Assembly: GCA_016200595.1 (NCBI GenBank)
Contig: JACQEL010000663.1
Location: 1 to 18,730 of the forward strand
DNA length: 18,730 nt
Source: Deltaproteobacteria bacterium
GTDB lineage: Bacteria > Desulfobacterota > Binatia > Bin18
Direction of reading: 5' to 3'
A program made the translations under genes and the position numbers. Of this stretch, positions 1-6,156 are shown piece by piece (the first letter of the stretch is position 1; each line of letters starts with the position of its first letter). Under the pieces are notes generated by a model, which did not search any database, was not told the DNA's origin, and was given only the letters and a program-made list of their open reading frames with translations.

Positions 1-74
1 ACACTGGGCGGCATGCGCTGCCAATCTTCAGGCGCAATCTCGGGATTGCTACAAGTCAGCCGTTCAGCTTCCAT
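1..74 (-). CDS. Partial reading frame downstream of csc1, runs off the left edge
   Basis: An ATG at 72-74 on the minus strand opens a frame that stays open for 24 codons to the window edge (begins MEAERLTCSNPE). It lies 132 bp downstream of the csc1 stop and in the same direction, so it could be the next gene of the type I-D-like operon. The Shine-Dalgarno is weak, the nearest in-frame upstream stop is at 93-95, and too little protein is visible to recognise a family. It does not look like the start of a familiar Cas6, Cas4 or Cas1. It could equally be a chance open frame. Confidence 0.3.
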   Translation of the reverse strand, partial: MEAERLTCSNPEIAPEDWQRMPPS

Positions 75-206
75 TGGCCTAAGACTAACAAATTAGCGGT
101 GGCTTTTCACCATGTTTTTGCTACCCCCGTGAACGACTACCACTACGAATGTCATGTTGAGCGTCCTTGTTATCTTCGTTCCTCAGTTTTTGACGGAGCT
201 AATAGC

Positions 207-923
207 TCATGTGGAGGTAAAGCGTCGTGGAAGGTGTACACGGTGCACTCCAGAGAAGATAAACCAGTCTTTACGAATTTCTGCGCCACGGAAGATAAGG
301 TGTGGCGGAACGGACAACGGTTCGTAAGAGAGAATCTCACCTTGGATGTCGAGTGGATTGAGAGCGTGCGTCGGACGGACTGGCGTTTCGATGAAAACTG
401 CCATCGGCGAGATGATTTCCTCCCATTGGAACCGTACTGGGCACCCTTTCTTACCAAGACGGACCACAGAAGGAGGGCGAAAAGGCCCACGAGCGAAGAG
501 GTAGAAAGTAAAGCCGGCGGTCTCGTCTTGCCTAGCACCAGTGCGCCAGACAGGGTCTAGGACTAACCGCCAGCCTAGAGCCGGACTATTGCTACCGCGT
601 GGTGCATCGTCAGTCCTGAGGGTGCGTGAATTGATAGCATTCTGGGTAAACCGCGTACGAGCTACGGTCCCCTGTGGCTTAGCTGGAGTGGCATAAGCTG
701 GCATTTCGTCGAGATCCTCTGCATAACGTGGAGGTTTGCCGACGGCATACACTCCGTACGAATATCCAGAGATGGCATAGCTCAGGGCGTAATTGTGGAT
801 CAGCGGCAAGGTGGCTGCAGTCTTCGCAATCTCAAAAGACGAAAACCACAGATAGTCATGGTTGTAGAAGCGTCCAGCGTAGAGCCGGATTCCCTGAGCA
901 TTCAAATCAAGACGTCCATCCAT
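207..923 (-). CDS. csc1: Csc1-like (Cas5 family) subunit of type I-D Cascade
   Basis: This 238-aa protein resembles Csc1, the Cas5-type subunit that holds the 5' handle of the crRNA in type I-D complexes. The supporting region is the N-terminus: a short strand, then the segment HDYLWFSSFEI (about residues 21-31) and HNYALSYAISG (about 43-53), which match the Csc1 pattern of an early HD-L-FF/SS motif followed by a conserved HN-AL-YA helix. Length is normal for the family. The ATG at 921-923 has a GAGGA ribosome site just upstream. The gene follows csc2, with a possible 44-aa ORF between them, and is the last complete gene on the left. A RAMP/Cas5 identity is well supported; the precise subtype rests on the linked Csc2 and Csc3. 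Confidence 0.85.
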   Translation of the reverse strand: MDGRLDLNAQGIRLYAGRFYNHDYLWFSSFEIAKTAATLPLIHNYALSYAISGYSYGVYAVGKPPRYAEDLDEMPAYATPAKPQGTVARTRFTQNAINSRTLRTDDAPRGSNSPALGWRLVLDPVWRTGARQDETAGFTFYLFARGPFRPPSVVRLGKKGCPVRFQWEEIISPMAVFIETPVRPTHALNPLDIQGEILSYEPLSVPPHLIFRGAEIRKDWFIFSGVHRVHLPRRFTST

Positions 924-931
924 CGCTTCCT

Positions 932-1066
932 CTACTTTTTCTCGCCTTGTGCCTTACGGTACTCGGCAACGTCATTGTACGCCTTGTCGAGAAAGCTCCG
1001 GTCGAGAGGTGTTTCTGTACTCTCCTTTATCAGAGTGTCCACCTCTTGAGGTGTGAGAACTTTCAC
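932..1066 (-). CDS. Possible 44-aa small protein between csc2 and csc1
   Basis: A GTG at 1064-1066 opens a 44-codon frame ending at TAG 932-934 (begins VKVLTPQEVD, ends KAQGEKK). It almost fills the 169-bp gap between the csc2 stop (1093) and the csc1 start (923), leaving only 8 bp before csc1. The predicted peptide is charged and helical, with an amphipathic pattern (LDRSFLDKAYNDVAEYRK) that looks like real coding sequence. Against it: no ATG, only a weak GGGA upstream, and no family I recognise. It may be a small operon protein or a translational-coupling leader for csc1. Confidence 0.45.
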   Translation of the reverse strand: MKVLTPQEVDTLIKESTETPLDRSFLDKAYNDVAEYRKAQGEKK

Positions 1067-1092
1067 TCGATCAGGGTTTCCCGCGAGAGCTT

Positions 1093-1878
1093 TTACTTTT
1101 CATCGAGCAAGGTTTGAAGCGCAGCAGCGTCAAGCTTGTCCTTCTGGTCGTAAAGTTCCAAGGTCAGCTCTAAAGGAGTGAGGATCTCCTCCCACCCAGC
1201 GACTACACCCCAAAAAGTGTTGCGGCAGTCTCCGCCGATCCTGGACTCTGCTCCATAGCTTTTGCAGGCGAGGAGGGTTTTGATGACCAAAATCAACTCC
1301 TCGCGGGTCACCGATTTCAGGGTGACGATAGAAGGGAACAGGCTCGCGGGCTTGACTACATTCCGACTGCCAAGAGCTTGCCCGGTCTTTTGGTCTATTT
1401 CGTTGACAGCGTTGAAGGTAATCTCCTCGGAAATCTGATCGAACGGCAAAAGAGAAAAAGCAGTAGCGTATTCGATACGATGCTTGATATTCGCTTCTTG
1501 CCCTAATGCACTGGCACCATACAATCCACACCGTGGGCAACTCAAACAAAGATTGTCCTTCAGGTAACATCCTTCACCATGCTTTCCTGAAGGAGTGTCC
1601 TTCCCAGCCGTAGCTGCAGCCGAGCGGAGCAGATACTCCATTTGGCGAGACTCCGCTGCCTTTTGTTTAGAGCCAAGAAAGGCAACCCGCTTGATAGCCG
1701 TAGCCCGATCACTTTCTGAAAGCGGGGTATTGGCTGAGTTCAGCTCTCGTGTTTCTTCAGTCCGGAGTACGGTGTAATCCAAGATCTCCCGTAGAAGTAG
1801 GAGTTGGATCGTCTCCGCTCCGATGAGTGGTTGCGGTTGCTCGACCAAGTAGCCGTTCAGTTGCTGAAGCACGCTCAT
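1093..1878 (-). CDS. csc2: Csc2 (Cas7) backbone subunit of type I-D Cascade
   Basis: This 261-aa protein is a Csc2/Cas7 homologue, the repeated backbone subunit that coats the crRNA spacer in type I-D effector complexes. Diagnostic segments are LLLLREILDYTVLRT (about 26-40), a Cys cluster CLSCPRCGLYG (111-121), KHRIEYATAFSL (132-143), TFNAVNE (154-160), TGQALGSRNVVKP (165-177), FPSIVTLKSVT (181-191) and YGAESRIGG (208-216). These follow the order seen in Csc2, including the FPS-VTL and YGA-S/T-R motifs. At 261 aa it is somewhat shorter than cyanobacterial Csc2. The ATG at 1876-1878 directly abuts the stop of the upstream 207-aa gene, whose poly-Glu/Asp tail codons (GAGGAGGAAGAC) supply its Shine-Dalgarno, indicating tight translational coupling. 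Confidence 0.92.
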   Translation of the reverse strand: MSVLQQLNGYLVEQPQPLIGAETIQLLLLREILDYTVLRTEETRELNSANTPLSESDRATAIKRVAFLGSKQKAAESRQMEYLLRSAAATAGKDTPSGKHGEGCYLKDNLCLSCPRCGLYGASALGQEANIKHRIEYATAFSLLPFDQISEEITFNAVNEIDQKTGQALGSRNVVKPASLFPSIVTLKSVTREELILVIKTLLACKSYGAESRIGGDCRNTFWGVVAGWEEILTPLELTLELYDQKDKLDAAALQTLLDEK

Positions 1879-2502
1879 TTAGTCTTCCTCCTCTTCTTCA
1901 ATTTCTACGGTGGTCCCTTGTGATTCCCAGAAAGCGGCGACGTCTTGTTGCTTGACCGTGGCTTTCCTAGTCTTTGATCCTTCAGCTTTGCGAGGAAGAT
2001 AGAGGTCATCAAAAGACGCAACCTCCTCCTCCCACATCTCGGAAAGTTTGGCTTCATTATTATACTTGCCTCGTAGGAACCCTATCCAAGCTTGACGACG
2101 GGATTCCTTCGATTCGATCGCCTTTTTGCGGAGGTCAAAGTAGAGCCCGTAATCAAGACGGTCGAGAAGACGGTCGTGGACTGTTACTGGAGAATCGGCT
2201 AGCAACTCAACCAAGTGATTGATCCCTTGCTCCAGAGCCTCTAACCCGGTGGCGGATGGATTTCTGCCCGTTGCCTCGTGAACTCGAATGGCATAACCCT
2301 TCAGAGAAGCAGGATCGTGACGTCCGCTTTTGACCTCGCCCAGTATCTTTCCCACCGGTCCCATAAGGCCATGCTTGGATCGAGTTGACTTCGGGCGAAC
2401 CTCATCAAGGTAACGAGAGAAAGCGTCTCTGGCCGCATCGATTTGCGGTTGCGCCTTTTCCAGGTCGAAGGGTTTGACTTGCACTGTGATTGGAACTCTC
2501 AC
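1879..2502 (-). CDS. Unknown 207-aa protein inserted between csc3 and csc2
   Basis: I do not recognise this protein. It starts with GTG (2500-2502), overlapping the csc3 stop by 4 bp (GTGA), with GGGAGGT as ribosome site. It ends directly against the csc2 ATG, so it is translated as part of the I-D-like operon. The sequence is mostly helical and basic, with no Cys clusters, signal peptide or membrane segment. A helix-rich centre (about 85-135) is followed by WIGFLRGKYNN (139-149) and SFDDLYLPRK (163-172), and it closes with an acidic tail of five Glu and an Asp. The FL--KY-----L---W------SFDD--LP pattern recalls a motif in GH42-type glycosidases, but no catalytic domain is visible. Its position makes a structural role in the Cascade-like complex plausible, for example a Cas11-type small subunit; that is inference. 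Confidence 0.85.
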   Translation of the reverse strand: MRVPITVQVKPFDLEKAQPQIDAARDAFSRYLDEVRPKSTRSKHGLMGPVGKILGEVKSGRHDPASLKGYAIRVHEATGRNPSATGLEALEQGINHLVELLADSPVTVHDRLLDRLDYGLYFDLRKKAIESKESRRQAWIGFLRGKYNNEAKLSEMWEEEVASFDDLYLPRKAEGSKTRKATVKQQDVAAFWESQGTTVEIEEEEED

Positions 2503-5147
2503 GGTCGCACCTCCCTGTCTTTGCTTCTGTGAAATCCGGGCAATTGCTCAATCAGATGGACATGATTGAGGGTCAGGTTCCTGTCGCCTCCTTCCTCAAT
2601 ACGCCGAGCAATTTGTTCGGCAGGATCAGCAGCTAAGATCTGATAAAGAGCAGAGCGGGTTGGCAAGCCAGTGTCTCGCACCAGCAGGCTCGCGGAGCCA
2701 ATTGCTGTGAGCCAGCGTTTCGCTTCAGTGATAGGTAACCAATCATGCCCCACGAGAGAGCGGACCGCCGGTACTGGAGGCACATATGCAGCCCTGACTC
2801 CACTTTGAAAGTCTACTTGCTCACCCTCCTTGTGAATCGCTACCGCGGCATCGAAGACCAAGCTCAGGACGAGAGCCACGTAAAGACGGCGTAGCCCTTT
2901 ACTGGTCTCCGACTCATCGTTTCCGGCAGCAATCTCGTAGGTAACAGGAATAAAGACAAGGTTCGGAGTCTGGCAAATAAGGTGAACTGTTTCGTAGAGG
3001 CGAAAGACCTCTCGACGGATGGCTTTACACTCTTGCTGATCCAGGCGATTTGCGATGAGCGCCTCAACCGCACCTTCCCAGGTCGAGAAGGTGTCATTAC
3101 TGGCAAGATTGAGAGCGTTCAGATCATCGTCAAATTCTTCTTTCAGTCGTCGTAGTGCCTCTTGCCTCCGCTTCTTCTGGGTATCCGAGGCAAAACGGTA
3201 GCTGAAGAGAGACAGCAGTTCCTCTGATCTCAGTGTAAAGGGGTCACGATTTCCGAGATGACGGGCAACTTGATCGGTGAGGCCAAGAGAGAAGCCAAAT
3301 TCCAGATTGCCCGTTTCGCCTCGCATCTGTCCTTTTGCGGCTTCTATCCATTCTTTAACCTTTTGGACAAACTGTTCACCTTTTCTCGGTCCTAGATTGA
3401 GGCGGGGCAAGAGGGTGATCATCTCTGCGGGACGGCTGCCGAGGAGGATTTGGAGAAGAAGTCGCTCGTAATAACAGGTGGTGCAGACCATGATGTAACC
3501 GAAGCTGCCATAGGCTACCCCTCGATTGGTGTGAGTCTGGGGGTTGTCAATGAAATCGGCTGAGGCTTTCTTGCCATTCTCAGAGTCAAACGGAGCGTTA
3601 CAGATGGGACAGAAATACACTCCTTTAGCGCTCTCCTTTCCGGCAAAAGGTTTTGACTGAGCGTAATGGGCAAGTTGGGCATTCGCTAGGATTTGGACGT
3701 CGCCACGAACACTAGGCTGCAGGAGATCGTTGACAAAGGCTTCGGCCATGTCTTGGGAAAGTTTTTCCCGCGGAGAGGGATGGGCAACGGCGGCATAGAC
3801 CTTTTGGGCAATCCCATCAAGGAGGTCGATTAGCAGCCCGGAACGGGCTTGGTCGGGAAGTTCTCTAACTGATTGTACGTTAGGACGGTTAATCGCAGCA
3901 CCGGAAAGAGCCCAAAAGTAATCCACGGTTTTCGCCATATCTTTAGCTGGCATCAAGGTAGACGTGGATTGGAGAGCTGCCCAACTGCCGGTCCCAAAAG
4001 TCTCTTCGTACAGTTTCTTAGCGAGAACAACTCCTTTCTCGTCTACCGCTTTCACTTTGTCTGGATCGATCATGGCTTTGAAAAATTTGAAAACTAACAT
4101 CTCGGGTTGAGCTACGGAGATTCTACCGGCCTCCTCCTCTACTTCTCTATCGGTAGGCTTGCTATCCTTGCCCTTGAGTTTCCAATAGTCCTCTACCACT
4201 TTGCGCCTTACCGCTAATTTTTTCTTCCCGAAGCTCTGTGAGTGAATTTTTTCAGCAGCTTTCTGGAGGTACTTATGAGACTCCGCGAAAGCAAATAGGT
4301 CGGGTTTAGGAAGGATGTTTCCCGTGGGGCTTCCAACCATTAGAGAGGTCACGTCCCGAGCGATCGCCGTATCGATCTCTGTCTTGAGGAAGCTCCTGAT
4401 ATCGTCTGTTGCAGGAATAAGAGGGTAGTCATTAGGGTCAGCACAGTAGACCGTAGCATTAAAAAAATACAGAAGCGGCCTCCAGCCTCGCTGTTGGAAC
4501 GCGTCCCGCGCAGCACGGTGCACGAAAGTGGTCGATACGCCTCGTACCATCGCTTCGTGAGAGGTGACGATAAGGTGCCGGCCGAGCGATGGTTCTTGTT
4601 TTATTACCTCCACAGCTTCGCTAGCGCTGGGAGCAGAGCAAAGATGATCAATAGCCTTTACTAAGTGGGCAAGGGTGAGAAAGCGATCCGAACCTCCGGT
4701 CAGCATTGCTTCTAGAAATGCCCCGTCGCTACGACCGGGGCGGTTGTGATGAAACTCAGCGCAGTGAGCCATGATGCGCTGGATAGAATCGCCGAGGCCC
4801 TCGAGTCCTAAGGCACTACAGAGCTGTGGTATTACGGCTCGTGTCAGTTCTGGGATCACATGAGGCACGGAAGGTCCTTTGTTGCCGATGTAGGCTTGCC
4901 ACGCATCGGCCTCTTTTCCCACGTCATGAACCACGATGGCAGCAGTCAGAATCTTCTGCTCCGCATCGCTCAGACTATAGTGCTGAGGGCTCGCTAGGAT
5001 GGGACACAGTTCAAGGAAGACATCGAGTTCGATCAGGCTATGTTCGAACAAGCTCTGTTCGAAATCTCGCCGTTTGCCGAGCTTTTGCTTCCAGCCCCTG
5101 GTTGCCATCCAAGCGGCTGCCTGGATCATTAGCTCTTGCCTTTCCAT
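2499..5147 (-). CDS. csc3: Cas10d (Csc3) large subunit with HD domain, type I-D
   Basis: This 882-aa protein is the large subunit Cas10d/Csc3 of a type I-D complex. An N-terminal HD-type domain is visible: H36 in FEHSLIE, H74-D75 in VVHDVGKEADAW, H133-H134 in EFHHNRPGRSDG and D167 in AIDHL. This domain is the DNA-cleaving part in type I-D systems. A zinc finger is formed by CPIC (513-516) and CTTC (555-558). The C-terminal region with RRLYVALVLSLVFDAAVAI resembles the Csc3 C-terminal domain. No GGDD cyclase motif is seen, as expected for Cas10d. Length is slightly below the usual 900-1000 aa. It starts at ATG 5145-5147 with AGGAG upstream, sharing one base with the stop of the 136-aa gene. 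No ATG occurs after residue 608, which bears on whether an internally initiated Cas11d is made. Confidence 0.88.
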   Translation of the reverse strand: MERQELMIQAAAWMATRGWKQKLGKRRDFEQSLFEHSLIELDVFLELCPILASPQHYSLSDAEQKILTAAIVVHDVGKEADAWQAYIGNKGPSVPHVIPELTRAVIPQLCSALGLEGLGDSIQRIMAHCAEFHHNRPGRSDGAFLEAMLTGGSDRFLTLAHLVKAIDHLCSAPSASEAVEVIKQEPSLGRHLIVTSHEAMVRGVSTTFVHRAARDAFQQRGWRPLLYFFNATVYCADPNDYPLIPATDDIRSFLKTEIDTAIARDVTSLMVGSPTGNILPKPDLFAFAESHKYLQKAAEKIHSQSFGKKKLAVRRKVVEDYWKLKGKDSKPTDREVEEEAGRISVAQPEMLVFKFFKAMIDPDKVKAVDEKGVVLAKKLYEETFGTGSWAALQSTSTLMPAKDMAKTVDYFWALSGAAINRPNVQSVRELPDQARSGLLIDLLDGIAQKVYAAVAHPSPREKLSQDMAEAFVNDLLQPSVRGDVQILANAQLAHYAQSKPFAGKESAKGVYFCPICNAPFDSENGKKASADFIDNPQTHTNRGVAYGSFGYIMVCTTCYYERLLLQILLGSRPAEMITLLPRLNLGPRKGEQFVQKVKEWIEAAKGQMRGETGNLEFGFSLGLTDQVARHLGNRDPFTLRSEELLSLFSYRFASDTQKKRRQEALRRLKEEFDDDLNALNLASNDTFSTWEGAVEALIANRLDQQECKAIRREVFRLYETVHLICQTPNLVFIPVTYEIAAGNDESETSKGLRRLYVALVLSLVFDAAVAIHKEGEQVDFQSGVRAAYVPPVPAVRSLVGHDWLPITEAKRWLTAIGSASLLVRDTGLPTRSALYQILAADPAEQIARRIEEGGDRNLTLNHVHLIEQLPGFHRSKDREVRP

Positions 5148-5557
5148 TACTTTTTCTCCTGCTGCAAATACCTCTTGCCCTTATTGTCTTCTTTAAGATT
5201 AGGGGACTTCCCTCTAAAATACCGGTCACACTCTTTTTTCCATTTCTTTATCCAGCGCTCTTGGGCGGCGGAGAAGCGAGCGAGTAGCAGCCGTCGTTCT
5301 TGCTCGATCTCTTCTTCGCTCGCTCCTGGATGGTCCTGCCGTATGGAGTCCACAAACCAGCGCCGGGCCGTTTCTGATAACTCCGCACACTGCCGGAACC
5401 CTTCTGCTACCGTGCGAGGAAATTGCACAGTCTTCATTTCAGCTTTCACCAAATCCAACCGCCGGAGCCAGAGAGGAACCTGTTGGGATCGCTTCCCTAT
5501 ATTCTTCAACTTCTTCTCAGATCGAGTTACATCTTTCACATCCGTCTCCCGTCGCAT
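5147..5557 (-). CDS. Unknown 136-aa protein between MNT nucleotidyltransferase and csc3
   Basis: I cannot name a family for this small, strongly charged, helical protein. It begins 3 nt after the nucleotidyltransferase stop and its TAA shares a base with the csc3 ATG, so it is embedded in the operon. The central part (WLRRLDLVKAEM, then RTVAEGFRQCAELSETARRWF, about 49-69) is followed by an acidic stretch SEEEIEQERR (about 77-86) and a Trp/Lys-rich helix. Such small helical proteins are often encoded next to MNT-type nucleotidyltransferases, so a partner role is plausible. No HEPN R-x4-6-H motif is evident. The ATG at 5557 has no clear Shine-Dalgarno; an in-frame GTG at 5537-5539 behind GGGAG is an alternative start. 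Confidence 0.8.
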   Translation of the reverse strand: MRRETDVKDVTRSEKKLKNIGKRSQQVPLWLRRLDLVKAEMKTVQFPRTVAEGFRQCAELSETARRWFVDSIRQDHPGASEEEIEQERRLLLARFSAAQERWIKKWKKECDRYFRGKSPNLKEDNKGKRYLQQEKK

Positions 5558-5560
5558 CGC

Positions 5561-5911
5561 TTACAACAGAAACTTGTCGTCTTCGTAGACTACCCTACCT
5601 TCAGTGAGGATGTGCCCAAGAAAATTGGTTGGCCGCGCTTCTTGAAGATCTCTGGGAGTGTACGGCCGAACCTCAAGAATAGGAGTCACTGCAAGCGAGA
5701 CCTCAACGAGCAAGTCCATAACTTCCCGGTAACTCATCCGGGCGAAGTTTGGAGAAATCACCGCGAGATCGATATCGCTCCATTCATCAGCTTCTCCCTT
5801 CGCGTGAGAACCAAAAAGAATGGCTTGGTGTACCTGGGTTTTCTGACGGAGGTAGTCTATCGCTTGCCTGACGATTGCTTTCGTTGCAGTCGTCGTCTCG
5901 ACCGTTTCCAT
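5561..5911 (-). CDS. MNT-type nucleotidyltransferase, first gene of the type I-D-like operon
   Basis: This 116-aa protein is a minimal nucleotidyltransferase of the DNA polymerase beta superfamily (MNT/KNTase fold). The active-site signature is clear: G34-S35 in ILFGSHAKGE, followed by D46 and D48 in WSDIDLAVIS, with a likely third carboxylate at E80 (PILEVRPYT). Family members transfer nucleotides to proteins, RNA or small molecules, and many are antitoxins of HEPN toxins. I chose ATG 5909-5911 because AGAGG lies just upstream and the protein then begins at the domain. A longer in-frame extension reaches into the IS66 left end and is spurious. The 136-aa gene follows 3 nt later. It occupies the place where cas3 is usually found in type I-D operons, and its upstream region was hit by the IS66 element 49 bp before the start codon. 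Confidence 0.87.
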   Translation of the reverse strand: METVETTTATKAIVRQAIDYLRQKTQVHQAILFGSHAKGEADEWSDIDLAVISPNFARMSYREVMDLLVEVSLAVTPILEVRPYTPRDLQEARPTNFLGHILTEGRVVYEDDKFLL

Positions 5912-5951
5912 AAGACCTCTGTTCGCTGCAAGGTGGCGACCACCTTGTGCA

Positions 5952-5959
5952 GTATCTTT
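5952..5959. repeat. IS66 target-site duplication, left copy
   Basis: The 8-bp sequence GTATCTTT occurs exactly here and again at 8651-8658, immediately outside the two inverted repeats of the IS66 element. An 8-bp duplication is the size expected for IS66-family transposition. Confidence 0.93.
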
Positions 5960-5986
5960 GTGCCCTTCCGGTGACGCTGCTTGACA
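5960..5986 (+). repeat. Left terminal inverted repeat of IS66 element
   Basis: This copy reads GTGCCCTTCCGGTGA and continues to TGCTTGACA. It pairs with the reverse complement of 8624-8650 at 22 of 27 positions, with a perfect 9-bp core TTCCGGTGA (5966-5974). Confidence 0.9.
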
Positions 5987-6156
5987 TCTGCCATTGATGC
6001 GCCGTCCCAGTTCGACAGCGTGTGTTGCGCGCTCGACGCGGAGAGCACACGCCCCCACCTTCACTGGTGCACGTACCTGCTGCTATAAACTCTGCGATTG
6101 CAAGCTGAACCCCAGTGGGGGGGAGGGCGAACGGAGTTAGAGGAGTGGAGCGCGCA

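Noticed and set aside
99..560. Rightward 153-aa open frame at the left end
   Set aside because: It lies opposite csc1, has no recognisable domain, and csc1 has family motifs and a ribosome site.
1879..2502. Glycoside hydrolase identity for the 207-aa protein
   Set aside because: Only a short motif recalls GH42 enzymes; size, composition and operon position do not fit an enzyme of that kind.
207..5147. Type I-D CRISPR-associated transposon (CAST)
   Set aside because: The Cas3-less csc genes suggested it, but Csc3 keeps its HD residues and no tnsA/B/C/tniQ gene is present; the transposase here is an ordinary IS66 element.
4826..5287. Rightward 153-aa open frame
   Set aside because: It is antisense to the csc3 N-terminus and the 136-aa gene, and the peptide has no protein-like domain.
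5147..5557. HEPN toxin partner for the MNT gene
   Set aside because: No R-x4-6-H motif is visible in the 136-aa protein.
5912..6064. N-terminal extension of the nucleotidyltransferase into the IS66 left end
   Set aside because: The extension crosses the target duplication and the inverted repeat; the ATG at 5911 has its own AGAGG site and begins at the domain.
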